Below are positions 46,843-58,800 of a stretch of 64,000 nt of DNA, one piece after another (position 1 is the first letter of the stretch; the number at the start of each line of letters is the position of its first letter). A model generated the notes under the pieces. It ran no database searches. It was not told where the DNA came from and worked only from the letters and a program-made list of their open reading frames with translations. The translations under genes and the position numbers were made by a program. The stretch is from assembly GCF_018873765.1 (NCBI RefSeq), contig NC_057925.1, forward strand, positions 61,516,970 to 61,580,969, given 5' to 3'. Source of the DNA: Telopea speciosissima. Taxonomy: Eukaryota; Streptophyta; Magnoliopsida; Proteales; Proteaceae.

Positions 46843-49800
46843 ATGTCGTCGATCGGAATGCGGCGGGCTAGGTCGAAGACTAAGACAGCACCGGTGAAGC
46901 CCACGGTGGATGAAACTTGTGACGATTCAGAGAATAGTCCAATCGATATGGAGCTGTCAGATGACGAGAATTATGCAGAGAAGCAGAAGGCGCAGGAGGA
47001 GGAAGCGATCTCTTCCGGAGCTTCTCGTCCAGTAAAGAAAGCAAAGAAAGATGTGTCGAGTGGTGAAAGCCGCTTATACGGAAAACCTGTTCCAGAGACG
47101 GAAGCTCGAGATCTTTGGCCTCACAGATACAAAGATGCGGTTAGAGAAGACAATCTCATCGCATACTTATTTTTTTTTGTATATTTTCCCTATTTCACAT
47201 TTTCTTCTGCGACTTAGAAGATTCTGACTTAGCTTGGTTACTTTTTCTTTATTAGTTTTTTTTTTTTTTTCATTGCTTACCTTTATTCCCGACCTTTGTT
47301 TTCCTCAGAAGAACCAAAAAGGGAAGAAGGGCGGTGGATCAAGACCTTCTACAAGGTCAAGCCATGATTATAGTTGATTTATGTTCTATTATATTTTTCT
47401 ACCCATTCTCTATCCTTTTTTTTTCTCCATTTCTCTGTTTTAATGTTCTCAACATACATGAGTACTTAATCTGATTTTATTTCATTATTCGATTGTCTCA
47501 GTAACGACAAGGAAGAAGAGGTTCTAGTTGTACGATGTCATTACAGGCAGGCCGAGGTCGATGGAATCATGTACAACCTCAACGACGATGCATATATTAA
47601 AGTGAGTTAGCCCACCAATCTTAAGTGGCTTTAAAACAGCGTTGTCCCCTTGTTAGGATTTCGCAACAATAAATCACAAACCTATTCCTCACTAGAGTTT
47701 CACTTGACTGAGAAATAGTCTAATATTCTATCCCTATAGTATTTATGCAAGAGGTGCGCCCAGTTAAAAGAGATAGTCCCCGAACAGGGCATGAATAAAT
47801 GGACTTGTTTGGATTGTTTTATATAGAACTTCTGATCCAAGAGTCATTCTAGTGTTGTTTCTGTTCCGTCCGTCCTACGTCAAACTTGCATTAACAAGAA
47901 GATTTGTTGGTTTGTGTTTCTCTGGTATCCTCAATTTAGGGCGATGACGAAGGGCCTGATTACATTGGTAGAATTGTTGAATTGTTTGAAACTGAAGACA
48001 GAAAACCATATTTTACCGCCCAATGGTTTTTCAAAGCCGAAGATACTGTAAGTCTAAAATTTTAATTTGCCAAGTTTGATATACATAGATTTTTCTGTTT
48101 AACAAGTTTGTGATATTCTGAATGGTTTTTAGGTCATCAATGATCATGCCAGTCTAATTGACAATAAGCGGGTTTTCTATTCTGAAATGAGGGACGACAA
48201 CCCACTTGACTGTATTGTTTCTAAGCTAAGAATTGTACAAGTTAGTCCAGATGTATGGCTCTTGTCTATTATAATTTATTTATGCTTTCCTGTTTTTTTT
48301 TTTTTTTGGAATCATTCAGCGCACAAATTTATTCTGTAATCATGCTAATTGTACTTGGGTAAACAGATAACGATGGGGAAAATAGAGAGAACCTTGCCTC
48401 CCTGTGACTTTTATTATGATATGTCGTACTCGATGGCTTATTCAACATTTGCAAACATATCCACAGGCATGCTCTACTCCTGATGAACTAGTAGATTATC
48501 ACAACCTATGTTTTACTTGTTTGTATATCCAATTTGTGAGTGAATGCGCATGAGGTGCTTCTGTTCTCACCAGACAAATTTGACTTCATGCAGAAAATTC
48601 AAAAGCCAGTACTGAAACATCGTCAACAATTTCTACCGATACCAGTTTAGATGGTACAACAGATGAATGCAAGTCTGATGCTGAGATGACATTACTAGAT
48701 TTATATTCTGGCTGTGGTGCCATGTCAACTGGTTTATGCCTTGGTGCTAACTTGTCAGGAGTAAACCTTGTTACTGTAAGTTGCTTCCACTTATTTCGTT
48801 TGAGTTTTAACTGTATGTTTATTTATTTTTATCTTTTGGATTGTCTAATTTGACGTCTCTACAGGTGTATTTACTATTTAGAACTTGTCACCTTTTAATT
48901 GCCCTTGTCTTATTCCCAAAAGCTTTTAAAGCAGAGGTATAAAATATGTAAAAGTGACGTGTCATTATCTCATTATAAAAAGTGTTATTGTTATACACAT
49001 TTTGAGTACACACGTGAAATGATAGTTTTTACCCTCATTGAAAAAATTGTCTCATACTAGAAGTGTAAAAAAAAAGTAAGCTTACACATTACACACCTTA
49101 AGGGGTGTCAATAAGAAAATCCCATTATCTTTCTATATCATTCTATTCTATGTTACTCGGGTTCGTCAGGAATCTTACCTTTGTCTGACACATTGCTTTT
49201 ATTTATTTGCAAATGCACATGGTTTTGAACTAGCAGAAATGGGCCGTTGATTTTAATGAATTTGCTTGTGAAAGCCTGAAGTTGAACCACCCTGAAACTG
49301 AGGTACAATTTTGCTGCTGCGCTGTCCTTATCTTTCTGCATTTGTGTCAACAAGCATACCCATCATGGAGATTGGTATGTCTAAATTGTTTAGTTTTCAG
49401 GTGCGGAATGAAACTGCAAAAGACTTTTTGGAATTGCTGAAGGAATGGGAAAAGCTATGCAAGAACTTCTCTTTGTTTGGAAAAGAAAAAGTACCAATTT
49501 CCAAAGATGATGAAGATGAAGTTGAAGATGAAGACGAAGATGAAGAAGATACGTCCACGAATCATGAAGAAGACTTTGAAGTGGGAAGGTTGCTTGGCAT
49601 TTGCTTTGGTGACCCAAATAAAATCAAGAAACGTGGATTATATTTCAGGGTATATGCTTTTGATCCAACTGAATTTGATTTTGCATAACTCTAATTTATT
49701 ATGGTGTATTGCTTATTTCTGTTTGTGTCTATAACTAGAGCTTTTATGTTCTTTTCTTGCTTCTTTTCCCTACATGTACGAAAATTTGGGGCCTTAATCT

Positions 49801-52800
49801 TCAAACAAATTAAGCATTATTGAATTACATTCGTCGTTTACCAAAAAAAAAAGAAAAGAATTACATTCGTCATAAATGTTTGACATGATGATCAGAATTT
49901 TGGATCCCACATTTATGGGTCCCACTGAAGTGATAGATGGGCCCCTCAAGCATTACAAAATTATGATTTTTCTCTTAATATTACCCCCATTGTATGGGCT
50001 ATACATATTAAATGCTCAATATTTCTTCTTGCTTGATTTTGAGAATCTTGTGGATCTAGTTTATAATGGATCTTGCCCTTCCTAGACATATTAACCACAC
50101 TTGGAATCTTGTACAAATTCCCTTTGAGTGATAGTAGTTACATGAGCAAGAAACTTATTTGGCAATGAAAAATATTTTGTTAAAGAATACAAACAAATGC
50201 AAATAAGTGATAAATAAGGATGGTATGGTTGTTTGGGAATGATTATATCCACAATATTTGTATAGGAATTTGATAACTCATCCACTTCTATAAACTCATC
50301 TCATCTCCTTGATGGTATTAACTCTTAATTTCTAGGAAATCGAGTAAGAAAAATGAAGATAAGCCTATTTTGGACTTGAAGAATGTTGGATCTTAATTAT
50401 TTAAATTTTGATTTTGCTATGGCCCAATACATTTCTGTAGATTTTACTTAATTGCATGGTTGACGTTTTAAAGGCCTAATTTTAGCATTTTTTTTTTTGT
50501 ATCTGTTGTATTATTATCTTTTTAAAACGATTATAATATTTTAGAGAAGTTACAACAATTTGTACTTGAGTCTAATGGAACACTTGTGTCACATATGTAC
50601 CTTTTTTTTTTTTTTTTTTGAAAAATGGGTATTAAAAAATATTCCCTTTTTTCAATGCACAAATTGTATGTAAGTCATGTATGATTTTGTTTTACTGTAA
50701 GTTTTTTTTGTGTTATTTATGCATTTAATATTCAAATCTCATTGAGAATAGTCCTTAATTTTGATACTTCCCTTTTTTGGTAAAGAAATGCTCTAAATCT
50801 CCTTAAATTGTTTCAAATCCCTTTGAATATGGAGAAAATTGTGCTATTATTTCACTATAAGGTCAAATTTTGTGTTGAATTTTTTTTCTTCCCATATTTG
50901 GCTAAAAAGTTTATAGTAGGGTTTTTTCGTTTTTATGTGAATTCCTTATTTGATTTATAAGAAGCAAACTCTTTTAAAAATAGTCAAAACATGATATTTT
51001 TTCTATAAGCAATGTAGTCTTTTAGTCATTTTTAACGGATTTAGTCTAAAAGTTTGAAAAATTTCTTGAAGTTTACCCTCGCTTTGTGTGAAATATTGAA
51101 TTTTTAGCACTGGTCAGAAAATGTTATTTCATGGTTTTGAAAAACCAATTTTACGGGGCTGTGATTTTTAAAGTGGGGTATTGAGCTTGCCATCAAAGTA
51201 GATAACTGGATGCGACTTATTGAAGTATAGATTAGATTCTTGGACTGCCTTGAAGAATGAGGATTAAAATCAGTGAGTATGAAATCATAATGGCAAGATA
51301 GCAAACCAAAAGATTGTGGCTTGGCCCCATGGTTTTGAGGTTTGATTGTGGGTTAACGGATTCTGTATTCATTACCAATATTGCTGTTGCTGGAGTATTA
51401 CTAATTATTTTTTGGGAAAAAGTTCTCTGCCCGGGAGTGTGGTCTACGTCAGCACTCCCATGAGTCTATCTCTCTCCTCTTTATGTGAAAAGACCTCTGC
51501 CCCCTTGTTTTAAGGAGGAGAGAGATAGACACATGGGAGTGCTGGCGTAGGCCACACTCCCGTACAGAAAACTGCTTCCCTTATTTTTTTTAGGTGTTAG
51601 ATCTATCAAGTTGTTAGTAGAAATAATATTTTTTGTTCCGTCTGGGGGAGACAAATTCAATTAACAGATATTGATGTTGTCGCTTAACCATTATGAATGA
51701 TAAGGACGTGTGTGATATTCAGCGCTTTCTCATTAATACTCAGAGCATTATGTATCATTGACCCTATTATAGTCTACAATTGCCAAACATAATGGAAATT
51801 AAAACTCTAAATGCGGACAACCTTTGCAAGCAGGGAGTATACTTAAGACAGAAAATAAAACGTCTTTGATTATTAGTACCTAATAAATGTTCATACCAAT
51901 ATCTACCTTTGTCACCCAAAATTTTAATTCAAGTTATTTAATTTAAAGGGAAGAGAATGCTGGCAGCCTGCACAGCGTACGCTAGTGCTTCTTTGAAATT
52001 ATAAATCTGTCCCCTATTGTGGGAGGAGAGGATAGATACAGGGAAACACTAGCATACACACTATACAGCCGGACAGGGAACTCAATCTTTAATTTAAATT
52101 CATCAAGTGTTGGTGCATATAAAACTCCGCTACTCACAAATTCATAAAAATGGCCGTACCCAGTGCACAAGGCTCCTGCGTTTAGCAGGGTCTGGGGAGG
52201 GTCAAATGTACACAACCTTACCCCTATCTCCAGCACTTGAACCCGTGACCAAGCGTTCAGCAAGTGAGCACTTGACCAACGCACCAAGCATGACCTTCAC
52301 TACTCAGAAATTCATAGAAAGAGAATTTGTCTTTAACTTAAAACTTATAATTGATGAACTTTCAGAGATGCTTTTGGCTAGGATTAGGATATCTAATGTT
52401 TTAGTTTGCCTTTTCTTTATGCTTTTGTGTTACCTTTTGGGTTAAACAACTATGGTACATCAACTTCCATTTCATCATCATCTATTTTTTTGTGCTTGGA
52501 TTTAACTTAGGTTCGATGGAAGGGCTATGGACCAAGTGAGGACACATGGGAGCCTATTGAAGGGCTTAGGTAAGCTACTTGTTTTGGATTTGTTATGCTG
52601 TTTATTTCTTTCAAATCTCTTTGCATTTTTTTTTCTTTCTTGAACTTGAGATATATTAACATGCTATCGTTATATTTGTTTGCAGCAATTGCCAAGAACG
52701 AATAAAAGACTTTGTGACTAATGGTGTCAAATCAAAAATCTTACCGCTTCCTGTAAGTTTGTTTTAGGCTGTTAATATATTATTAATGTAATTTTGCTTT

Positions 52801-55800
52801 GTCTAGTCTTTTGTTTGAATTGTTATATAATGGCACATCTTTCTTTGGTTTATAAATGAGCCCTTGTTTTCTCTTATTTGTTTTTGTTTATCATTTTTAT
52901 TTTGTTTTGTTATTTAGGGTGATGTTGATGTCATATGTGGAGGGCCTCCTTGCCAAGGCATTAGTGGGTTTAATCGTTTTAGAAACAAGGATAATCCTTT
53001 GGCGGACTCCAAAAACCACCAATTGGTTATATTTATGGACATTGTCAACTTTTTGGAACCCAAGTTTGTTTTGATGGAAAATGTAGTTGACATTTTGAAG
53101 TTTGCTGGTGGTTTTCTTGGAAAATATGCCGTTGGTCGTCTTGTTGCTATGAATTATCAGGCAAGGTTGGGAATGATGGTAGCTGGCTGCTATGGGCTTC
53201 CTCAGTTCCGCATGCGTGTATTCTTATGGGGTGCTCGTCGTAGTGAGGCAAGTAGTTATAATTATGTGAATGAATTATGTAAGGATATTTTTTTTTATTT
53301 GTTAGGTTTATTCTTGCAGAAGTTGCCTCAATACCCATTGCCAACCCATGAAGTTGTTGTTAGAGGAAACTGCCCAACCAATTTTGAGGTGCGAGGCTTT
53401 ACATAGTTAATGTTTCAATTTTCCATATCTAGTTTTTTGTTTCTGAAGTTTTTTTGTTCTCAATACAGCAAAATGTTGTTGCATATGATGAGCAAAACCC
53501 TTGCAAACTAGAAAAAGCACTTCATCTAGAGGATGCCATTTCTGACCTTCCCTCAGTGAGATTGTCTTTCTTTTTTTTTTTAAAATATTGTGCTTTATAG
53601 TTTAAATAAATTGGTTTGATATTGTTTTGATAGCCTACATTGTTGATGTTGTCAGGTACCTAATGATGAAACTCGAGATGAAATGCCATATGGGAAGGCC
53701 CCTAAAACAGATTTTCAGCGCTACATAAGATTAAGTCGAAACGGTACGTTTATTAGTAATGGGCTTCTAACCGACAAGTAGGACTGTTGGTTACTATTTG
53801 TACAACAATATAGAATGTTCAATAACCACAATTATAGGGCTTGGATACCAGCAATTCAAGAGTAAGGCTACAACAGTAGTAATTTTTCCCCGAAGATAGC
53901 AGCAATCTGACTACAGGATTGACAATTAGAGCAGATGAAAAATAATTAGTAATTTGCTGGCAGGAATGGTAACTAAAGATAACACAGATGCTAGGGTAGA
54001 ATACCCTCAACTGTGATCAAATGTGGGTCTTTGACGCAATAGGAGAACCTTAAACTATCACTGCCATCTGATAAGCAGATTGCAGATTACAAACCCAAAC
54101 CAAAAATAGCAACTAGTTACTAGATAATAAATTTACTGCAATCCGCCAAACGAAGCGGCAAGGTTTAAAGTATCAATTTTTGGTATTGTATCATAAAGGT
54201 GATTTTAAAAGACATTGTATCATATTGAAGAAACGTAAGATGCTCTAAAGATACACATGGAAATGTTTAGAATACATGAAAATCACATTTTTGAAAGCAT
54301 AAAACAATATAAGTAATATATAAAATGTATCATGTATAAAGAGGAGATCAAAGTACGATGAGACAAGTGCATTCAATTGATTATGTATGAAGGGTGAAGT
54401 TTCTTAATTGTACTAATAAAAAAAATGTCATTTCCAGTTTGGGGAATATTTAGGGTTTATACACACTTCATTGCAAAAAAAATAAATCCTAGTTTGATGC
54501 AGTTGGGATTGCCCTCAGCTGATACCGATCCAATCCAGGTGATTCCGTCGATCTGAGACCGATTCCTTGGACCATGGACTAGATGTGGCTGAGACTAGTA
54601 TCAAAGGAGGGATCCAATTGGGAGACTTTGGTCTCAAAACACCAAGCAAAGCTGTCAGCCAGACCAGGAGTTAGGAGTGTTTGAAGCTTGCCACAGTAGA
54701 AATCCAACAGGCAATGCTGAAGGTATGACAGTGGCCTTCAAGTTGTTAAACAGTATTAAACAACAACAAGAATAGCGTTGAATGGATGAACTGATTCTTA
54801 CCTTATTAGGCTCTTATAGTGGTATTGAAAATAGAAATTAGGAGAGAAGTGGAGAAGAAAGAGGATATGAACAAGTCCTCTCAGCTATGTCCTTGGTTAG
54901 TCTCTCACTATTCATTAACCGCAAAGGAATCTTACCTCTCAGCTGCATCCCACACCAAACCATGGCTCAAAAATCCAAGCTTTATTTATGTACTCAAAAT
55001 CGTGGGTGTAGGCACACTGCCTTTATAATCAAGGTTTGAAAACTCGTTTCATTTCACTGTTTCTGTCAGACTGAGAGGAGCGAAATACTGAAATTTTGGC
55101 AAATTTTCGCCGAAACAATGTATTTTGTTCATGAGTTGTGCTTGCCATTTCCTCGGGGGGGGGGGAGCTGAAATAGACAGTACGTTTTATAGATTGTAAT
55201 AAGCGAAATATCGGAACAAAATGGTCAAAATGATCGAAATTTCGGTGAAACAGTTTAATTTTTAGACCAAAATAAGCAAAATATCAAAATGATTGGAATT
55301 CCGGTGAAATAGTGCTTATTTCATTTTGCATCCTATTTCGTCTCGGGCATGTTGGATCTACTGAAATATTCGAAAATTAGGCGAGTTTTTGATATATGTT
55401 TATAATTATAGATTCTTGTAGCACTCTTACAAAAAATAGGAAGTAAATTAAAAGAGGCACACACATGTAGTTGGATGTCTTGTACAATAAGAAAAATAAA
55501 AAAAAGATAGTCCAAGATCTAAGTAGTATTTACTTAGAACTGAAAATAGAAACTACTTAAAACCACCCCACAATTCTAGTTTTTATTGACCAGTCAACAC
55601 CCAGACCATGGGCTTGGTTTGGTCTGAACCAAGGGTCCAGTTGAAGAGTCATGGTCTGTTTCTTCATAGGCCTGCAATGCAGCTATTGTGCTTGCTCTAA
55701 TGCTTGTACAATAATTCGTCTTCTGTTCTAATTATTTTTTCCCCGGTTTATTTTTATTTTTCTAAAAGGTTGTTTTGTTAGATAAACAAAAGTTGCTGTT

Positions 55801-58800
55801 ACTCTTTATGTAATTGTAATTGTATTGTGAGTGCTGTGAGATGGGGCTGTAGATTGATGAGTGGCAATATTGGGATGGTAGAGTTAGAAATGCATTTAAA
55901 GCAAGTTGATATTGTCAACAAAGAATTCCTCAACGAATAAAAGCTGCTTGTTCCAATGGGAGTAATAAAGTGAAATCTTAGTACCACTAATATAAACAGA
56001 GCTGACTCCTAATAGGGATGAAATAATTATTATCTCAATTCGACCAGGGAAAGGAGTATTCAAATCTAATTTATCTAATTTATAATGAAAAAGAAATAGG
56101 AGAAACATTAGAAAAGAAAATACTACTAGTTCCAGATTTTGAAATTGCAGGATGATTGGGTTACCAGTGTTGGACAGTGCTCATCCACTGAAAATAGATG
56201 TAGACCTATCATCTCAGTATTTAAGATAATAACGATTCCAAACAGATTCTTGCATTCCAAGTCTGGTTTCCAGAGTTAAGTGCTCATTCAGTAAACATAG
56301 ATACACCAATCATTTCAGCATACAAAATAATAATGTGAGGTGCAGGGTGCCACAGTCGAAACTGAGGGTAAATCCCAATACTGACTAAAAACAATTGTAG
56401 ATGAGTAGGTACTGGAAGCAACCATGGTTTTGGTTCTCTTTCAAAATCAACTATTTTGGGGATGTGGATATGTTTTCTATTATTAGATTAATAGCCATTG
56501 GTCATTCACTGAAGTTTTTTTTTCTTTTTTGCCATTTGTTCTCACTTTTTTTTGGGGGGGATAAATGCCATTTGTTCTCATGAGGTGGCATACATGTTGA
56601 GTTGAGAGCAGTTCAATTTATTTTGTGTGGCTATGTTCTGACTATAGTTTGGTTACAGAGTTGATGGGTGCTGCTAGTACTGGCCAAGAGGCACCAAGCA
56701 CATTGCAAAAGGCCTTGCTATTTGATCATCGTCCTTTAAAATTGAATGATGATGATTATCAACGGGTTTGCCATATTCCAAAGCATAAGGTTTATTTTAA
56801 TAGCTGAGACATATTCATGTGCTTTTTTCTCTACGAATCATTGTAGATTTTGATCTACTTTTTTGGCAATTAAATGCTTTTACTGGTCTCAGGGTGCAAA
56901 TTTTAGGGATCTTCCTGGTGTGTTGGTTCGTCCGGATAAGAAAGTTGAGTGGGACCCATCTGTTGAAAGGGTGTATCTACCTTCAGGAAAGCCATTGGTA
57001 ATAGTCACTTCCAGTTCTGCTGTCAGCTTCTTGGTTTTTTTTTTTTTTTTTTTTTTTTCTTTTCTTTTCCTCTTGATACCTTAACAATAAATGTACTGTA
57101 GGTACCTGATTATGCAATGACTTTTGTGAGTGGCTCATCATCTAAGTAAGAGTTGTTTTTTCTTTTTGTAAAATATTTTTCATGTTTTAAAATTCCTTGT
57201 AGTCTTTTGATATTGGTTAAATATTATCTAGGCCATTTGGTCGATTGTGGTGGGATGAAATTGTGTCAACAGTTGTCACGAGGGCCGAACCACACAATCA
57301 GGTCATCTTCTTGTTCTACACATTCTGTTTCTGATGCAGTTGTTGTGTCCTACTATTCCTTTCCATGATTTATCTATTTATAGCTGTATTATTGGCATGC
57401 GATTGACTTTCACTTTGGATTTTTAAGCAGGTATTGTTGCACCCACAGCAAGACAGAGTGCTAACAATTCGTGAAAATGCACGTCTGCAAGGGTTCCCAG
57501 ACTACCACAAGCTTTGTGGACCTATCAAAGAAAGGTAACATTGTCAGAGGTTTATATGACTGGCTTACAATTCAACCATGTCGATCCCTATTGCCACCAA
57601 GAGAAAGGAACCTCTTAGTTTTCTATGATATTTAGTTGGTCCTTATTGGATACTTAGTTTCTTTTGAGAGTTGATATAAGTTTAAGCTTTATTTTATCAA
57701 TGATAGCTTGATAGGAGTTCGATTTTGTGAGGCTTATTTAGTCCATGTTAGTGGCTCAGACTATATAAAGTTTTGTAGAGTGGCCAATAAAAGATCGTAT
57801 GTTGTACAATCAATTTATTTTCTTCAAGCTATATGTATATATAGCAAGTTAGTAAATGCATAGCAAAATTAGTTATACTTTGGTTGGATTTTAGAATGAT
57901 TGGGTTGTATGTTAAAAGACCCAGGTGGGTTCATAATGGTGGCGGCATAAAAACCCTGACCCTATTTAAGGATTTTGGGCTAAATTGAGGGTGAGGAAAA
58001 TAGGATAGACTAGGCGGTAGAGCTGTTAGGGCAGCAGGATCAGGTCTGGAACAAGGTTTCAAGTTTCAGTTAAATTTCGTAAATATCACTGAAATATTAT
58101 AGAATCTGAAATGAAACCTTAGTCAAAATGAAGAGAATAATACCATAAACGAAATGACCGAAACATTGTAACTTTTTGGCTGTTTTGGCGAAACGTTACA
58201 TAGCTGCAATATAAATTCTAAACTTTGACAAAAATTTTGACGAATTTTGTTCCAAGAGTTACTGGGAGTTGTTGAAATCTTAAATGTTGGCCAAAACCAT
58301 TTGTTTTACTTTTGTATCATATTTTTTTGGTCAATCTGAAGGTTGCACTTAAAGATTTGAACAAGATTCGGGTAAACTTTTTCAAAATTTGAAGACGAAG
58401 GTAAACCCCCAAATAACTTCAATTTTCGCCCCAAATTTCTTGCGTGTAGAGCATGGAAAAACATGTCGGTCGAAACAATATCCTTGGTTTTGATCAGGTT
58501 TCGATTGAATCAGTCTATATTTCACAAGTTTCGACTTGAACACCTATATTCACTAATCCTCATCGAAACTTGAGAAAACCTGGCTCAAAACCAGGACATG
58601 CACTTATTTATGCCAAATACCCCATATTTGAATTCAATAAAAGTAGTGATGCAGCTCCAAGAAGGAAGAAGAAGAAGAAGAGGCCCTGAACTTAGGGTTT
58701 GAATAGGGAGCCGTAGGTTAGGAATTATATTTTTCCATACTAAGTTTATTTTTCTGTTTTTAGATTGAACCGGGTTAGAATTGGTTGCATCCAATTGGTT

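Noticed and set aside
46843..47217. 124-codon frame as an independent small protein
   Set aside because: It is CMT3 exon 1 running into intron 1; the splice donor at 47139/47140 and frame continuity to exon 2 explain it.
53819..54170. Possible LTR or pararetroviral-like sequence in CMT3 intron 15
   Set aside because: No termini, target duplication or coding motif could be identified.
56520..56582. Repeated TGCCATTTGTTCTCA flanking a T/G run
   Set aside because: The insert is only about 30 bp of low-complexity sequence; it is more likely slippage or a microinsertion than a mobile element.
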